64,000 nt of DNA from Pseudonocardiales bacterium (GTDB lineage Bacteria; Actinomycetota; Actinomycetes; Mycobacteriales; QHCD01), in assembly GCA_003244255.1 (NCBI GenBank), contig QHCD01000067.1, forward strand, positions 35,943-99,942. Reading direction: 5' to 3'. Below the pieces are notes generated by a model, which made no database searches, was not told the DNA's origin, and saw only the letters and a list, made by a program, of their open reading frames with translations. Of the stretch, positions 7,639 to 17,126 are shown in pieces. Within the stretch, counting starts at the first letter, position 1. Every line of letters starts with the position of its first letter. A program made the position numbers and the translations under genes.

Positions 7639-8670
7639 GTGAAGGCGCTATACAAGCCCGGCCCGGCGGCCGGGTTCGAGCTGACCGACCGGCCGGAGCC
7701 GTCGGCCGGAGCGGGCGACGTCACGATCCGCGTCCTGCGCACCGGAATCTGCGGCACCGACCTGCACATCCAGGCATGGGACGCCTGGGCGGCGGGCGCC
7801 GTCGCGGCTCCGCTGGTGCCCGGTCACGAGTTCTGCGGCGATGTCGTCGAGGTCGGCGCCGATGTCCGCGACGTGCGGGTCGGTGATCTGGTGTCCGGCG
7901 AGGGACATGTCGTGTGCGGCACCTGCCGCAACTGCCGAGCCGGGCGTCGGCACATGTGTATCCGCACGTCGGGCGTCGGCGTCGACCGCGACGGCGCGTT
8001 CGCCGAATACGTCGTGCTGCCGGAATCCAATGTCTGGGTGCACCACACGCCGGTGGAACCGGAGCTCGGCGCGATCTTCGATCCGTTCGGCAACGCCGTG
8101 CACACGGCGCTGTCGTTCCCGCTGGTCGGTGAGGACGTCCTGATCACCGGCGCCGGGCCGATCGGCCTGATGGCCGCCGCGGTCGCGAGGCATGTCGGTG
8201 CGCGTTACGTCGTCATCACCGACGTCAGCGAGCCGCGGCTGGAACTCGCCCGGCAGCTGGGAGTGGACGTCGCCGTCAACGTCACAACGGGAAGCATCGC
8301 CGATACGCAGCATGCGCTCGGCATGGTCGAGGGCTTCGACGTCGCGCTGGAGATGAGCGGCCACCCGACGGCGCTGCCGGACGTGATCGCCAACCTCAAT
8401 CACGGCGGCCGGATCGCGATGCTCGGCCTGCCGAGCCAGCCGATCACCATCGACTGGGCGAAGGTGGTCACGCACATGATCACCATCAAGGGCATCTACG
8501 GTCGGGAGATGTTCGAAACCTGGTATGCCATGAGCGCGATGCTGCGGTCCGGCCTGGACATCTCGGCGGTCATCACCGACCGGCTGCCGGCGACGGAATG
8601 GCAGCGGGCGTTCGCGACGGCCCGCGCCGGACAAGGCGGCAAGGTGGTCCTGGATTGGACGGTGTTCTGA
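7639..8670 (+). CDS. tdh: L-threonine 3-dehydrogenase
   Basis: A zinc-dependent medium-chain dehydrogenase, 343 residues, oxidising L-threonine to 2-amino-3-ketobutyrate with NAD+. It keeps catalytic-zinc Cys38 (TGICGTDLH, same number as the E. coli enzyme), VPGHEF, the structural-zinc cysteines in [30 protein letters not shown], the Rossmann [11 protein letters not shown], and [13 protein letters not shown], a Tdh hallmark. GTG 7639 fits because GGGAG lies 8 bases upstream and the Cys38 numbering matches; GTG 7633 is too close to that site. Its TGA overlaps the ATG of kbl (TGATG), so the two are translated together in threonine breakdown to glycine and acetyl-CoA. Confidence 0.95.
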   Translation: MKALYKPGPAAGFELTDRPEPSAGAGDVTIRVLRTGICGTDLHIQAWDAWAAGAVAAPLVPGHEFCGDVVEVGADVRDVRVGDLVSGEGHVVCGTCRNCRAGRRHMCIRTSGVGVDRDGAFAEYVVLPESNVWVHHTPVEPELGAIFDPFGNAVHTALSFPLVGEDVLITGAGPIGLMAAAVARHVGARYVVITDVSEPRLELARQLGVDVAVNVTTGSIADTQHALGMVEGFDVALEMSGHPTALPDVIANLNHGGRIAMLGLPSQPITIDWAKVVTHMITIKGIYGREMFETWYAMSAMLRSGLDISAVITDRLPATEWQRAFATARAGQGGKVVLDWTVF

Positions 8671-9857
8671 TGTACGGCGCGGTGCGCGGCGATGTGCAGG
8701 CAACACTGGCCGAGATCCGGGAAGCGGGGCTGTACAAGGCCGAACGGCAGCTGGCCTCGCCGCAATCGGCTCGGGTGACCGCCAACGGCAAGCAGGTGCT
8801 GAACTTCTGCGCGAACAACTACCTTGGTCTGGCCGACCACCCCGACGTCGTCGCCGCGGCCAAGAAAGCCTTGGACGACTGGGGTTTCGGGATGGCAAGC
8901 GTGCGGTTCATCTGCGGCACGCAGACCCAGCACACCGAACTCGAACGCCGGCTGTCAGCATTCCTTGGCACCGAAGCGACGATCCTCTACTCGTCCTGCT
9001 TCGACGCGAACGGCGGCCTGTTCGAGGTGCTGCTCGACGAACGCGACGCCGTCCTCTCCGACGAGCTCAACCACGCCTCCATCATCGACGGAATCCGGCT
9101 GTGCAAGGCGAAGCGGCTGCGCTATGCGAACCGCGACATGGCCGACCTCGAATCCCAGCTGACCTCGGCAGCGGGTGCGCGGCGGCGGCTCGTCGTCACC
9201 GACGGCGTCTTCTCCATGGACGGCTACCTCGCACCGCTGGACGATATCTGCGCCCTGGCCGAACGACACGACGCGCTGGTGATGGTCGACGACTCCCACG
9301 CCGTCGGCTTCGTGGGCCCGTCCGGCGCCGGCACGCCCGACCTGTTCGGCGTGCAGGAGCGCGTCGACATCGTCTCCGGGACCCTCGGCAAGGCGCTGGG
9401 TGGCGCGTCGGGCGGCTACGTCAGCGCCCGGGCGGAGATCGTCGAGCTGCTCCGCCAGCGATCCCGGCCCTACCTGTTCTCCAACGCCGTCGCGCCGTCC
9501 GTGGTCGCGGGATCGCTCGCTGCGCTCAACCTGATCGCCGGCAGCGCCGAGCAGCGCGACACCCTGCGCGAGAACACGACGCTGTTCCGGGCGCTCATGA
9601 CCGACGAGGGTTTCGACGTGCTCGCCGGCGAACACCCGATCGCACCGGTCATGTTCGGTGACGCCGCCCTCGCCACCCGGATCGCCGACGCGATGCTCGA
9701 TGAGGGCGTCTACGTGATCGCGTTCTCCTATCCGGTCGTGCCATCGGGCCGGGCGCGCATCCGGGTGCAGCTCTCGGCGGCGCACACGACGGGCGACGTC
9801 GAACGTTGTGTGCAGGCGTTTGTCGCCGCGCGCGGGGCGGTGGGCGCGGCGATCTGA
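8670..9857 (+). CDS. kbl: Glycine C-acetyltransferase (2-amino-3-ketobutyrate CoA ligase)
   Basis: A PLP-dependent alpha-oxoamine synthase, 395 residues (E. coli Kbl 398). It splits 2-amino-3-ketobutyrate with CoA into glycine and acetyl-CoA, completing the Tdh pathway. Visible: [14 protein letters not shown] near the N-terminus, the [13 protein letters not shown] segment, and the PLP lysine K241 in [10 protein letters not shown]. The start overlaps the tdh stop by one base. The stop directly abuts the stop of the convergent DUF1707 gene, with no room for a separate terminator between them. Confidence 0.95.
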   Translation: MYGAVRGDVQATLAEIREAGLYKAERQLASPQSARVTANGKQVLNFCANNYLGLADHPDVVAAAKKALDDWGFGMASVRFICGTQTQHTELERRLSAFLGTEATILYSSCFDANGGLFEVLLDERDAVLSDELNHASIIDGIRLCKAKRLRYANRDMADLESQLTSAAGARRRLVVTDGVFSMDGYLAPLDDICALAERHDALVMVDDSHAVGFVGPSGAGTPDLFGVQERVDIVSGTLGKALGGASGGYVSARAEIVELLRQRSRPYLFSNAVAPSVVAGSLAALNLIAGSAEQRDTLRENTTLFRALMTDEGFDVLAGEHPIAPVMFGDAALATRIADAMLDEGVYVIAFSYPVVPSGRARIRVQLSAAHTTGDVERCVQAFVAARGAVGAAI

Positions 9858-10265
9858 CTACGCCGTGGCTTGCGGCTCCCCGACGGTTCGCCACAACACG
9901 AACAGCGCCGATCCGGGCGGGACCAGGACCCAGATCCACCACGGGTAGTACCAGCCGAGCCGGCCGATGCACACCAGTGCCCAGACCACGACGTTCACGG
10001 CACCGCCGGCCACCCAGATCGTGGTGAGAACGCGGAGTACGGCCGGGCCGATGTCGTAGCGCGGTCGCGGACGGGTCGGCATCGGCGCGACGATGGGTTG
10101 CCGCGCCGGCAGATCGGCGGTGATGGCCCGCAGCTCGGCCCACGTCGTCGCGGCCCACACCCTGGTGGCCCGCTCGGCGAACTCGTCGATCGAGAGGTAG
10201 CCCGCTCCGACGGCGGCGCGCAGCAGCTCGATGACCGCCTCGCGGTCGGCGTCGCCGGCACGCAT
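9858..10265 (-). CDS. DUF1707 and two-transmembrane protein
   Basis: A 135-residue protein that starts with the DUF1707 motif (MRAGDADREAVIELLRAAVGAGYLS, with FAERATRVWAATTWAELRAITADLP), a short helical domain common in actinobacterial membrane and cell-surface proteins. Residues about 75-130 form two transmembrane helices joined by a short GRLGWYYPWW loop. Function unknown. ATG 10265 is the canonical family start; the longer open frame upstream has no family similarity. The gene converges with kbl. Confidence 0.8.
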   Translation of the reverse strand: MRAGDADREAVIELLRAAVGAGYLSIDEFAERATRVWAATTWAELRAITADLPARQPIVAPMPTRPRPRYDIGPAVLRVLTTIWVAGGAVNVVVWALVCIGRLGWYYPWWIWVLVPPGSALFVLWRTVGEPQATA

Positions 10266-10435
10266 CCAGCCGGGCGTTCGGGCAACTTCCTCCACGGCCC
10301 GATCGTCGGCGCAATTGCGACGCGATGCGCTGGTAGCACCACGAGACGTTGCGGTGGGGCTAGCCCTACCATCCCGCATCGGTAAGCCGAGTCCGCGCCG
10401 CGTCTGTGCCGAGTCCGGCCGCGTAGGCTGCGGCC

Positions 10436-11185
10436 ATGACCGGTTGGCCTCTTGCCGCCGCGACGTTCCTCGCCTGCGGCGTCGAGGCGGTCGAGGCCGC
10501 GACGATCGTGCTCGCGGTAGGCCTCACCCGCGGATGGAGCTCGGCCGGCCGCGGCGTCGCCGCAGCCCTGATCGTGCTTGTCGCGGTGGTCGCGGTGCTC
10601 GGCCCGGCGGTGTCCGCACTCCCGCTCGGCGCGCTCCGGATCGTCGTCGGCGGCCTGCTGCTGGTCTTCGGCCTGGGCTGGCTGCGCAAGGCCATCCTGC
10701 GGGCCGCGGGCTACCGGGCCCTGCACGACGAGGACCAGATCTACCGTCGGGAGACGGCCAGCGCGCTCACGGCGTCATCCCGCTCCGCGTTCGCCGTGCC
10801 CGACGTGTACGGGTTCACGATCGCGTTCAAGGGCGTCCTGCTCGAGGGACTCGAGGTCGTCTTCATCGTGCTGACCTTCGGGACAAACGCCCACCACGTG
10901 GGGATCGCCTCCATCGCGGCGCTCGCCGCCATCGGCGTCGTCGTGGCCGTGGCGATCGCCGTCCGAGGCCCGCTCACCCGCGTGCCGGAGAACACGTTGA
11001 AGCTCCTGGTGGGCACGATGCTGACGTCGTTCGGCACCTTCTGGGCCGGTGAGGGCGCCGGCGCGCACTGGCCGGGCGCGGACGCGTCACTGCTGTGGCT
11101 GACCCCGGCCGTTCTCGTGGTCGTGCTCGCAGCAGCCGGCTGGCTGCGTGCCGGCCGGCGCTCGGCCCTGGCGACCAGCCGGTGA
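10436..11185 (+). CDS. Predicted membrane protein, COG4280-like
   Basis: A polytopic protein of 249 residues with six or seven predicted helices. Two acidic helix motifs stand out: FLACGVEAVEAATIVLAVG near the N-terminus and LLEGLEVVFIVLTFG in the middle. They recall the REGLE-type glutamate motifs of FTR1/LysE-like cation or amino-acid carriers, and the whole fits what I remember of COG4280. A cytoplasmic loop (RKAILRAAGYRALHDEDQIYRRE) separates the two halves. Substrate unknown. It overlaps the next small membrane gene (GTGA), so the two are likely made together. Confidence 0.65.
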   Translation: MTGWPLAAATFLACGVEAVEAATIVLAVGLTRGWSSAGRGVAAALIVLVAVVAVLGPAVSALPLGALRIVVGGLLLVFGLGWLRKAILRAAGYRALHDEDQIYRRETASALTASSRSAFAVPDVYGFTIAFKGVLLEGLEVVFIVLTFGTNAHHVGIASIAALAAIGVVVAVAIAVRGPLTRVPENTLKLLVGTMLTSFGTFWAGEGAGAHWPGADASLLWLTPAVLVVVLAAAGWLRAGRRSALATSR

Positions 11186-11403
11186 GTGCGCTCGCAACCC
11201 GGGCGCGGGCGTTCGCGGCGTTCTGGTGGGATTTCGTCGTGGGTGACGACTGGCGGATCGCGGTCGGCGTCGTGATCGCCATCGCCGCAACCGCGCTGCT
11301 CGCTCACACCGGCGTGCCGGCGTGGTTCGTGCTGCCCGTTATCGTCGTCGCGGTGCTCGCCTGGTCGGTGCGCCGGGCGGCCAGGCGGGCGGTCGACCAG
11401 TGA
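11182..11403 (+). CDS. Small two-helix membrane protein
   Basis: A 73-residue protein starting at GTG 11182 with a 4-base overlap (GTGA) with the gene before it. There is a short amphipathic N-terminus (ARAFAAFWWDFVVGDDWR), two hydrophobic helices (about 28-45 and 48-65), and a basic tail (RRAARRAVDQ). The overlap and shared location suggest an accessory subunit of the upstream membrane protein. No family recognised. Confidence 0.6.
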   Translation: MSALATRARAFAAFWWDFVVGDDWRIAVGVVIAIAATALLAHTGVPAWFVLPVIVVAVLAWSVRRAARRAVDQ

Positions 11404-11473
11404 CATTCGTTCCTACCAGGACCAGACTTGTGGATCTGCCGCGCGGGCCCTGCTCGATGGCAACCTGTCATTC

Positions 11474-12007
11474 ATGGCACCGATCCCTGCTCCACCGGCC
11501 CCTGATTCCCCGGACTCGACCGCCCTTCGGTTGCGGGCACCCGCCAACCGGGTGAGCCGGCGGGCGATCCGCTACTGGGCAACCCGCGCCGCCGCCGGCT
11601 GGCTGGTTCCGGTCGGCAGCCAGGTCCTCTCGATCGCGATCTCGCAGGCCGCCCTCGGCCCGCGGCTGATCGCCGTCATCGCCACCGCGGTCCTCGCTGG
11701 CGCGCACTGCACCGTGATGCCGCAGTGGCGCTACCGCGTACATCGCTGGGAGACGACGCCGACTGCCGTCTACACCCAATCCGGCTGGTTCGACCAGGAG
11801 CGTCGGATCGCGCCGATCTCGCGGATCCAGACGGTTGACTCCGAGCGCGGGCCGTTCGAACAGGTCTTCGGTCTTGCCAACGTCACCGTGACGACGGCGT
11901 CTGCCGCCGGCCCGCTGACCGTCAAGGGCCTCGATCGCGACGTCGCTGCCGCGCTGGTTGACGACCTGACCCGCGTCACCGAGGCCGACCGGAGCGACGC
12001 GACGTGA
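11474..12007 (+). CDS. Bacterial PH-domain membrane protein (YdbS-like)
   Basis: A 177-residue protein: an N-terminal cytoplasmic tail, two transmembrane helices (about 35-80), then a bPH2 domain starting YRVHRWETTPTAVYTQSGWFDQERRIAP and continuing ISRIQTVDSERGPFEQVFGLANVTVTTAS. This is the diagnostic order of the YdbS/DUF304 family, including the R-IQTV motif. Such proteins occur in pairs with a larger YdbT-like partner, and here the stop overlaps the GTG of that partner (GTGA). In Bacillus the pair is linked to protection against bacteriocin-like peptides; the role here is unproven. Confidence 0.82.
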   Translation: MAPIPAPPAPDSPDSTALRLRAPANRVSRRAIRYWATRAAAGWLVPVGSQVLSIAISQAALGPRLIAVIATAVLAGAHCTVMPQWRYRVHRWETTPTAVYTQSGWFDQERRIAPISRIQTVDSERGPFEQVFGLANVTVTTASAAGPLTVKGLDRDVAAALVDDLTRVTEADRSDAT

Positions 12008-13524
12008 CGGTCGGAGCCGGCAGCGCGGTCGTGGTGGCCACCGAGGGGTGGCGGCGACTGGACCGGCGGATGCTCGCCATGCATCCGGTGCAGGAGGTCA
12101 TCCGGTTCGCACCCGCCCTGATCGGCCTGCTGATCGGCGGCAGCGGGAGCGGCGACGGCCCGCTGTGGAGCCTCATCGGCGTCGCGGTCGTGGTCGGCCT
12201 CGGGCTGTTGCGCTACGCGACGACCACGTTCCGCATCACCCCTGACCAGGTGCAGGTGCGGAAGGGGCTGTTGCGCCGCAGGGTTCTCGCCGTGCCGATG
12301 GACCGCATCCGCACCGTCGACGTCACCGCCAACCCGCTGCACCGAGCACTCGGCCTGGCCCGGGTCGAGGTGGGTACCGGACGCACCGACCGCAAGAAGC
12401 AGCACGCGCTGCTGCTCGACTCGCTATCGGCGCCCACCGCCGAGTCGCTGCGCGACGAGCTGCTGCACCGGCGCGGCCGCGCGGCGCGCCCAGCCGTGGA
12501 CGACGTCGCTGGCTCGGCCACCGAGATCGTGCGGCTCGACGCGCGCTGGGTGCGATACGGGCCCTTCACGCTCTCCGGGATCGTGACGATCGGCGTCGTC
12601 GTCGCGCTGCTCAGCAACGCCGCGAACGAGGCCAAGGTGTCGCTGTCGCGGCTCGGCGGGTTGCATTCTGCGCGCACGCAGCTAGCCGGCATTCCCGCCT
12701 GGGCCGCGGCGTTGGAGATCCTGGCCATGGCTGCGGTGCTGACCGCCGTCGCGTCCACGATCGCCTACCTGCTGGCGTTCTGGAACTTCCAGCTGATCCG
12801 CCGCAGCGAGGGCACGCTGCACATATCCCGGGGCCTGCTGACGACCCGTAGCACGACGATCGAGGAACGCCGGCTGCACGGCGTCGAGCTGTCCGAGCCG
12901 CTGCTGCTGCGTGCGGTCGGTGGTGCGCGGTGCATCGCCATCACCACCGGCCTGCGCGTCGGTCGTGGCGCCGAGCGCGGCGGCTCGATCCTGCTGCCGC
13001 CCGCGCCACGACGGGATGCGGTCGCCGTCGGTGCGAGGGTCCTCGGCGACGAGCACGCGCTGACGGCCGCGGTTGTGCATCACGGCCCCCGGGCCACCAG
13101 GCGCCGCTACACCCGCGCGCTGGGGGTCACCGGCGTGGCCGTGATCATCGTCGTGATCCTGGTGGCGGCCGGCGTGCTGCCGCTCTGGAGTGTGATCGCC
13201 GCGGCCGTCACCGTTCCGCTCGCGGGCGCACTCGCGGCCGACCGCGCGCACAGTCTCGGCCACGCCGTCGTCGACCGCTGCCTGGTGGCCCGGCGCGGCT
13301 CGCTGGTGCGGCGCCGCAGCATGATCCGGGCCAACGGCGTGATCGGCTGGAACCTGCACCGCTCTTTCTTCCAGCGCCGAGCGGGGCTGCTCACGCTCAC
13401 TGCGACGACCGCTGCCGGCCGGCAGGCTTACGCCGTGCAGGACACCTGCGAGGACGTCGCGCTGCGAATCGCCGATGACCTGACGCCCCTCCTCATCACG
13501 CCGTTCCTTGCCATCGGGTCGTGA
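12004..13524 (+). CDS. Bacterial PH-domain membrane protein (YdbT-like)
   Basis: A 506-residue partner of the preceding gene with three bPH2 repeats alternating with helix pairs. The first is TTFRITPDQVQVRKGLLRRR...MDRIRTVDVTANPLHRALGLARVEVGTG, the second LIRRSEGTLHISRGLLTTRSTTIEERRLHGVELSEPL, the third HAVVDRCLVARRGSLVRRRSMIR...IGWNLHRSFFQRRAGLLTL. This is the YdbT architecture. Start GTG 12004 overlaps the previous stop. The + and - frames here are clean. Expected in the cytoplasmic membrane; substrate or ligand unknown. Confidence 0.82.
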   Translation: MTVGAGSAVVVATEGWRRLDRRMLAMHPVQEVIRFAPALIGLLIGGSGSGDGPLWSLIGVAVVVGLGLLRYATTTFRITPDQVQVRKGLLRRRVLAVPMDRIRTVDVTANPLHRALGLARVEVGTGRTDRKKQHALLLDSLSAPTAESLRDELLHRRGRAARPAVDDVAGSATEIVRLDARWVRYGPFTLSGIVTIGVVVALLSNAANEAKVSLSRLGGLHSARTQLAGIPAWAAALEILAMAAVLTAVASTIAYLLAFWNFQLIRRSEGTLHISRGLLTTRSTTIEERRLHGVELSEPLLLRAVGGARCIAITTGLRVGRGAERGGSILLPPAPRRDAVAVGARVLGDEHALTAAVVHHGPRATRRRYTRALGVTGVAVIIVVILVAAGVLPLWSVIAAAVTVPLAGALAADRAHSLGHAVVDRCLVARRGSLVRRRSMIRANGVIGWNLHRSFFQRRAGLLTLTATTAAGRQAYAVQDTCEDVALRIADDLTPLLITPFLAIGS

Positions 13525-13619
13525 GCCGCCGTCCGGTTCGCGGCGTCGCGGGGGCGGTGCCTGGTTCGTCAGCCGAACCCCGACGCCTCGTCGGCGCAGA
13601 GCAAGGCCAGCGCCTCGGG

Positions 13620-14051
13620 TCAGGCGTCGATGACTCTGCGGTCTTCTGTGTTGGTGCTGATCGCGATCTTGTGCGGCTTGGCCTGCTCGGCGACCGGGAT
13701 GCGCAGGGTGAGCACACCGGTGTCGTAGCTGGCTGCGATGTGCTCGGTGTCGAGGTTGTCGCCCAGAACCAACTGCCGGCTGAACACCCCGCGCGGACGC
13801 TCGGCCGCGAGCATCTCGACCTGACTGTCGCGGACCGGGCGTTCGGCCCGGACCGTGACCACATTGCGTTCCACGTCCAGATCGATCGAGTCCGGGTTCA
13901 CCCCGGGCAGGTCGAACTCCACCACGAAGGTGTCCCCGTCCCGGACCGCATCCATCGCCATCACCGACGGCCGGGCTGGGGTGCCGTTGGTGCCCAAGAG
14001 CTGTTGGGTGAGCCGGTCCAACTCACCGAAAGGGTCGGTGCGCATCAGCAT
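13620..14051 (-). CDS. Small heat-shock protein Hsp20
   Basis: A 143-residue alpha-crystallin-type holdase: N-terminal [20 protein letters not shown], then the alpha-crystallin domain ([30 protein letters not shown], then [30 protein letters not shown]) ending in the GVLTLRIP strand with a short IXI-like tail. ATG 14051 is preceded by GGAGGTGG. It prevents aggregation of heat- or acid-damaged proteins in the cytoplasm. It is divergent from a MerR/HspR-like regulator 137 bases away, the usual arrangement for Hsp20 under such control. Confidence 0.92.
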   Translation of the reverse strand: MLMRTDPFGELDRLTQQLLGTNGTPARPSVMAMDAVRDGDTFVVEFDLPGVNPDSIDLDVERNVVTVRAERPVRDSQVEMLAAERPRGVFSRQLVLGDNLDTEHIAASYDTGVLTLRIPVAEQAKPHKIAISTNTEDRRVIDA

Positions 14052-14110
14052 CGTCACCACCTCCAACGCCAGACTCTGATGCTTCCAGCCACCAGACCAC
14101 CCAGTGATCT

Positions 14111-14151
14111 GTGGCATGCGCTATAGATTCGTTGTAGCACACGTGGCATGC
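14111..14151. promoter_or_regulatory. Direct repeats between hsp20 and the MerR gene
   Basis: GTGGCATGC occurs at 14111-14119 and again at 14143-14151, 32 bases apart, about three helical turns. An AT-richer stretch (ctatagattcgttgtagca) with a plausible -10 box lies between. The position in the divergent intergenic region makes this a candidate operator for the MerR/HspR-like protein. I do not see the classical HAIR palindrome (CTTGAGT-N7-ACTCAAG). Confidence 0.4.
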
Positions 14152-14188
14152 TAGGCCAAGAGTCCGGCGACCGAAAAGAGACCTCCCG

Positions 14189-14470
14189 ATGAACCCGCCC
14201 CGCCCGGCGAACAACCGCGGCGTCTACGCCATCTCCGTCGCCGCCGAACTCCTCGGCACCGGCATCCAGACCCTGCGCCTGTACGAAGCCCGCGGTCTCC
14301 TTGAACCCGACCGCACCCACGGCGGCACCCGCCGCTACAGCCCCGACGACCTCGACCGGCTCGGTCGCATCCGCGACCTACTCGCGGCCGGACTCAACCT
14401 CGCCGGCATCGCCATGGTCCTCGACCTAGAAACCCAGAACGCCCGACTACGCACCGAGAAGGAAGAGTAG
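14189..14470 (+). CDS. MerR-family regulator (HspR-like)
   Basis: A 93-residue DNA-binding protein with a single MerR winged-helix domain: YAISVAAELLGTGIQTLRLYEARGLLEPDRTHGGTRRYSPDDLDRLGRIRDLLAAGLNLAGIAMVLDLE. The GGTRRYS wing and the TLRLYEARGLL helix are typical of HspR. The protein stops soon after a short coiled-coil (NARLRTEKEE), where HspR proteins usually run some 40 residues longer. A second frame right after the stop (about 14473-14630, LAEDRTHPATHTGQ...) is open and could be a lost C-terminus. It probably represses the divergent hsp20. Confidence 0.83.
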   Translation: MNPPRPANNRGVYAISVAAELLGTGIQTLRLYEARGLLEPDRTHGGTRRYSPDDLDRLGRIRDLLAAGLNLAGIAMVLDLETQNARLRTEKEE

Positions 14471-14581
14471 ACCTGGCTGAAGACCGCACCCATCCAGCCA
14501 CCCACACCGGCCAAGCAGACCGCCTCGAACAGCCGGCCGCACTCGACCCGGCGGAGCTGACCAGCGCGCCGGTAGGCGGAC

Positions 14582-14612
14582 GGTGGCCCGACCCGGGGGG
14601 GTCGGCGCCACC
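14582..14612. terminator. Strong hairpin between convergent genes
   Basis: GGTGGC-CCGACCC pairs with GGGTCGG-c-GCCACC around a GGGG loop, a 13-bp GC stem with one bulge. It sits between the convergent merR-like gene and the marR gene. No T-run follows, so it may be a structural or Rho-assisted end for both transcripts, not a classical terminator. Confidence 0.5.
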
Positions 14613-14681
14613 GTCGCCGTCCCCCCGGTAGCGAGATACGCCGTCAGTTCGACCCGACAAGACGACGGAAAAGGCCGGGCG

Positions 14682-15140
14682 TCAGCGCTCGTCCGCGTCG
14701 TCGGACGCGATCGCCTCGAGCACCGGCAGCGCAGCCTCCAGCGCTGCCCGCTGCTCGGCCGTGCACTGGCTCAGTTGCGTCGCGAGGAAGCTGGTGGTCC
14801 GACGGCGCAGGCGTTCGAGCAGTTTGGCACCGCGCACGGTGAGCACCACGTTGCACGCGCGGCGATCCTTCGCGTCAGGTTGTTTGTCCAGCAACCCGTG
14901 CTGCTCGAGCCCGCTGACGATACGGGTCATGGTCGGCGCCGCGATGCGTTCCCGCGCGGCCAGGTCGCCGACCCGCAACGGCCCGAACCCCTCCACGGTG
15001 ACCAACGCGGAGAGCTGACTGGAGGTCAGCCCGTCACCGCCGGGGTTCTGCCGGATCCGACGGTTGATGCGTCCGATGGCCACCCGCACCCGGCTCGCCA
15101 GCGCGATCCGAGCCGGGTCCTCGAGCAACATCGGGCTCAT
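14682..15140 (-). CDS. MarR-family repressor
   Basis: A 152-residue winged-helix regulator: helix 1 RIALASRVRVAIGRINRRIRQ, then LTSSQLSALVTVEGFGPLRVGDLAARERIAAPTMTRIVSGLEQHGLLDKQPDAKDRRACNVVLTVRGAKLLE, the standard MarR fold with the D-x-R-R wing. It overlaps the end of the DHA2 efflux gene (ATGA), lying downstream of it in the same operon. It most likely represses its own operon and is released by a pump substrate, as in the MarR paradigm. That is an inference from context. Confidence 0.88.
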   Translation of the reverse strand: MSPMLLEDPARIALASRVRVAIGRINRRIRQNPGGDGLTSSQLSALVTVEGFGPLRVGDLAARERIAAPTMTRIVSGLEQHGLLDKQPDAKDRRACNVVLTVRGAKLLERLRRRTTSFLATQLSQCTAEQRAALEAALPVLEAIASDDADER

Positions 15141-17092
15141 CCGTCGACCCCCCTAGGTGCGGTTTGACCCTGCTCCACGCTCGATCGCCGCGGCGCTCGC
15201 AGCTTCGGCGCCGGCGCCGGACGGTCCGCGGCGGTTCGGCCGTCGCCAGCTGTCGCCGCGCCCGTCGCCGCCGCACCAAGCGTGAACTCGACACCGCGCC
15301 GGCCGTGCTCGGCGCCCTCGACGTAGTGGTACTTCCCGCCGCGCAGGTAGGACGCGATCGCGGCGACGACACACGCGATGATCGCGAACACGAACGCGAC
15401 CCGCAGGCCGTCCTGAAAGGGGCCCGAGATCAGATGCGGGAAGAACCCGCGGCCGGTGAGGTACGTGGCCTTGTCCGGCGGCAGGGAATGCAGGACGTTC
15501 GGGCCGAGCAGCGTCCCGATCGGGTTCTTGCCGAGCAGGGCGGCGAACAGCGTGCTGACCGGCGGCAGGGTGGACAGGTGATGCGCGGTGGCGCTGGGCA
15601 CGCCCTGGCCGACCAGCCCGCGGTAGAGCTGGTCCGGCAGGTGCTTCGACAGTCCGAGGATCATCAGGGTGAAGAACACACCGATCGAGAGCACGGTCGC
15701 GGCGTTCTGGAAGGTCGCCGCCATGCCGGCGCCCGCACCGCGCTGGTTCGGGGGCAGTGCATTCATGATCCCGGCCCGATTCGGCGAGGCGAACAGGCCC
15801 ATGCCGACGCCGTTCATCAACAGGATGAGGGCGAACGAGAGGTAGCCGAAGTCGACCGGCAGCAGGTTCAGCAGAACGAAACTGGCCGCCGCGATGATCA
15901 TGCCGCTGGTGGCGAACGGCCGCGCGCCGATCCGGTCCGACAGCATGCCGGAGATCGGCGCGGCGAGCAGGAAGCCGACCGCGAGCGGCAGCATGTAGAT
16001 CCCCGCCCACAGCGGCGTCTGCGCGAAGCTGTATCCGTGCAACGGCAGCCAGATGCCCTGCAGCCAGATGATCATGATGAACTGCAGGCCGCCCCGGCCG
16101 AGCGCCGCCAGCAGGCTCGCCACGTTGCCTGCGGTGAAGGCGCGGATCCGGAACAGCTGCAGCCGGAACATCGGGTCCTCGACCCGGCTCTCGATGACGG
16201 CGAAGGCGATCAGTACGACGATCCCGCCGATGATCTCGCTCAGCACCATCGGGTTGGTCCAGCCCATGTTGTGACCACCGTAGGGCTGGATGCCGTAGGT
16301 GATGCCGACCAGCACGGCGATCAGCCCCACCGCGAAGGTGATGTTGCCCCACCAGTCGAGCCTGGCGGGCGCCCGCGCCCCGGTGTCCTGCAGCTTCAGA
16401 TACGCCCACACCGTTCCGAAGATCCCGAACGGCACCGACACGACGAACACCAGGTGCCAGTTGATCGGGCCCAGCAGGCCGCCGAGCACGAGCCCGATGA
16501 ACGATCCGGCAATCGCCGCGATCGCGTTGATGCCCAGCGCGAGACCGCGTTGGTTCGCCGGGAAGGCATCGGTGAGGATCGCCGAGGAGTTCGCGAACAG
16601 GAACGCGCCGCCGACTCCCTGCAGGATGCGCATGATGATGAGCCACCAGGCGGCGGCGGTGCCGTGCATCCAGGTCACCGAGAGCAGCACCGAGAAGACC
16701 GTGAAGATCAGAAAGCCGAGGTCATACATCCGGACCCGGCCGTACATGTCTCCGATACGTCCCAGGCTGACGACGAGCACGGCCGTGACCACGAGGAAGC
16801 CGAGGATCAGCCAGAGCAGGTAGCTGACATTGCTCGGCTGCAACGGGTCGAGCCGGATGCCGTTGAAGATGTCCGGCAGCGCGATCAGCATGATCGAGGC
16901 GTTGATGGTGGCCATCAGCACGCCGAGCGTCGTGTTCGACAACGCGATCCACTTGTAGTGCGGATCGTCGCGCAGCGCATTCCGGCGACCGATCGTCCTG
17001 GCCCCCTCCCGTTCGCGAAGGCCGCGGATGAGCTCGCGCGTCGTCCTCCGGGAAGCTCCATCCGGTTGCTGTGCTGCCGTGTCGCGGGTCAC
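15137..17092 (-). CDS. DHA2-family multidrug efflux MFS transporter (EmrB/QacA type)
   Basis: A 651-residue secondary transporter with 14 predicted helices. Family marks: the TM1 segment LGVLMATINASIMLIALPDIF, motif A SLGRIGDMYGRVRMYDLG, and motif C-like NAIAAIAGSFIGLVLGGLLGPINWHLVFVVSVPFGI. There is a long cytoplasmic N-terminus (about 55 residues) and a soluble tail of about 60 residues. A large extracytoplasmic loop lies between the last helices (about 490-560, DQLYRGLVGQGVP...), found in actinobacterial members. It probably exports hydrophobic drugs by proton antiport. The marR gene follows with a 4-base overlap. Confidence 0.9.
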   Translation of the reverse strand: MTRDTAAQQPDGASRRTTRELIRGLREREGARTIGRRNALRDDPHYKWIALSNTTLGVLMATINASIMLIALPDIFNGIRLDPLQPSNVSYLLWLILGFLVVTAVLVVSLGRIGDMYGRVRMYDLGFLIFTVFSVLLSVTWMHGTAAAWWLIIMRILQGVGGAFLFANSSAILTDAFPANQRGLALGINAIAAIAGSFIGLVLGGLLGPINWHLVFVVSVPFGIFGTVWAYLKLQDTGARAPARLDWWGNITFAVGLIAVLVGITYGIQPYGGHNMGWTNPMVLSEIIGGIVVLIAFAVIESRVEDPMFRLQLFRIRAFTAGNVASLLAALGRGGLQFIMIIWLQGIWLPLHGYSFAQTPLWAGIYMLPLAVGFLLAAPISGMLSDRIGARPFATSGMIIAAASFVLLNLLPVDFGYLSFALILLMNGVGMGLFASPNRAGIMNALPPNQRGAGAGMAATFQNAATVLSIGVFFTLMILGLSKHLPDQLYRGLVGQGVPSATAHHLSTLPPVSTLFAALLGKNPIGTLLGPNVLHSLPPDKATYLTGRGFFPHLISGPFQDGLRVAFVFAIIACVVAAIASYLRGGKYHYVEGAEHGRRGVEFTLGAAATGAATAGDGRTAADRPAPAPKLRAPRRSSVEQGQTAPRGVDG

Positions 17093-17126
17093 CGAACTCC
17101 TTCTGTGCGCGGCGCTGGGCGTTGCG

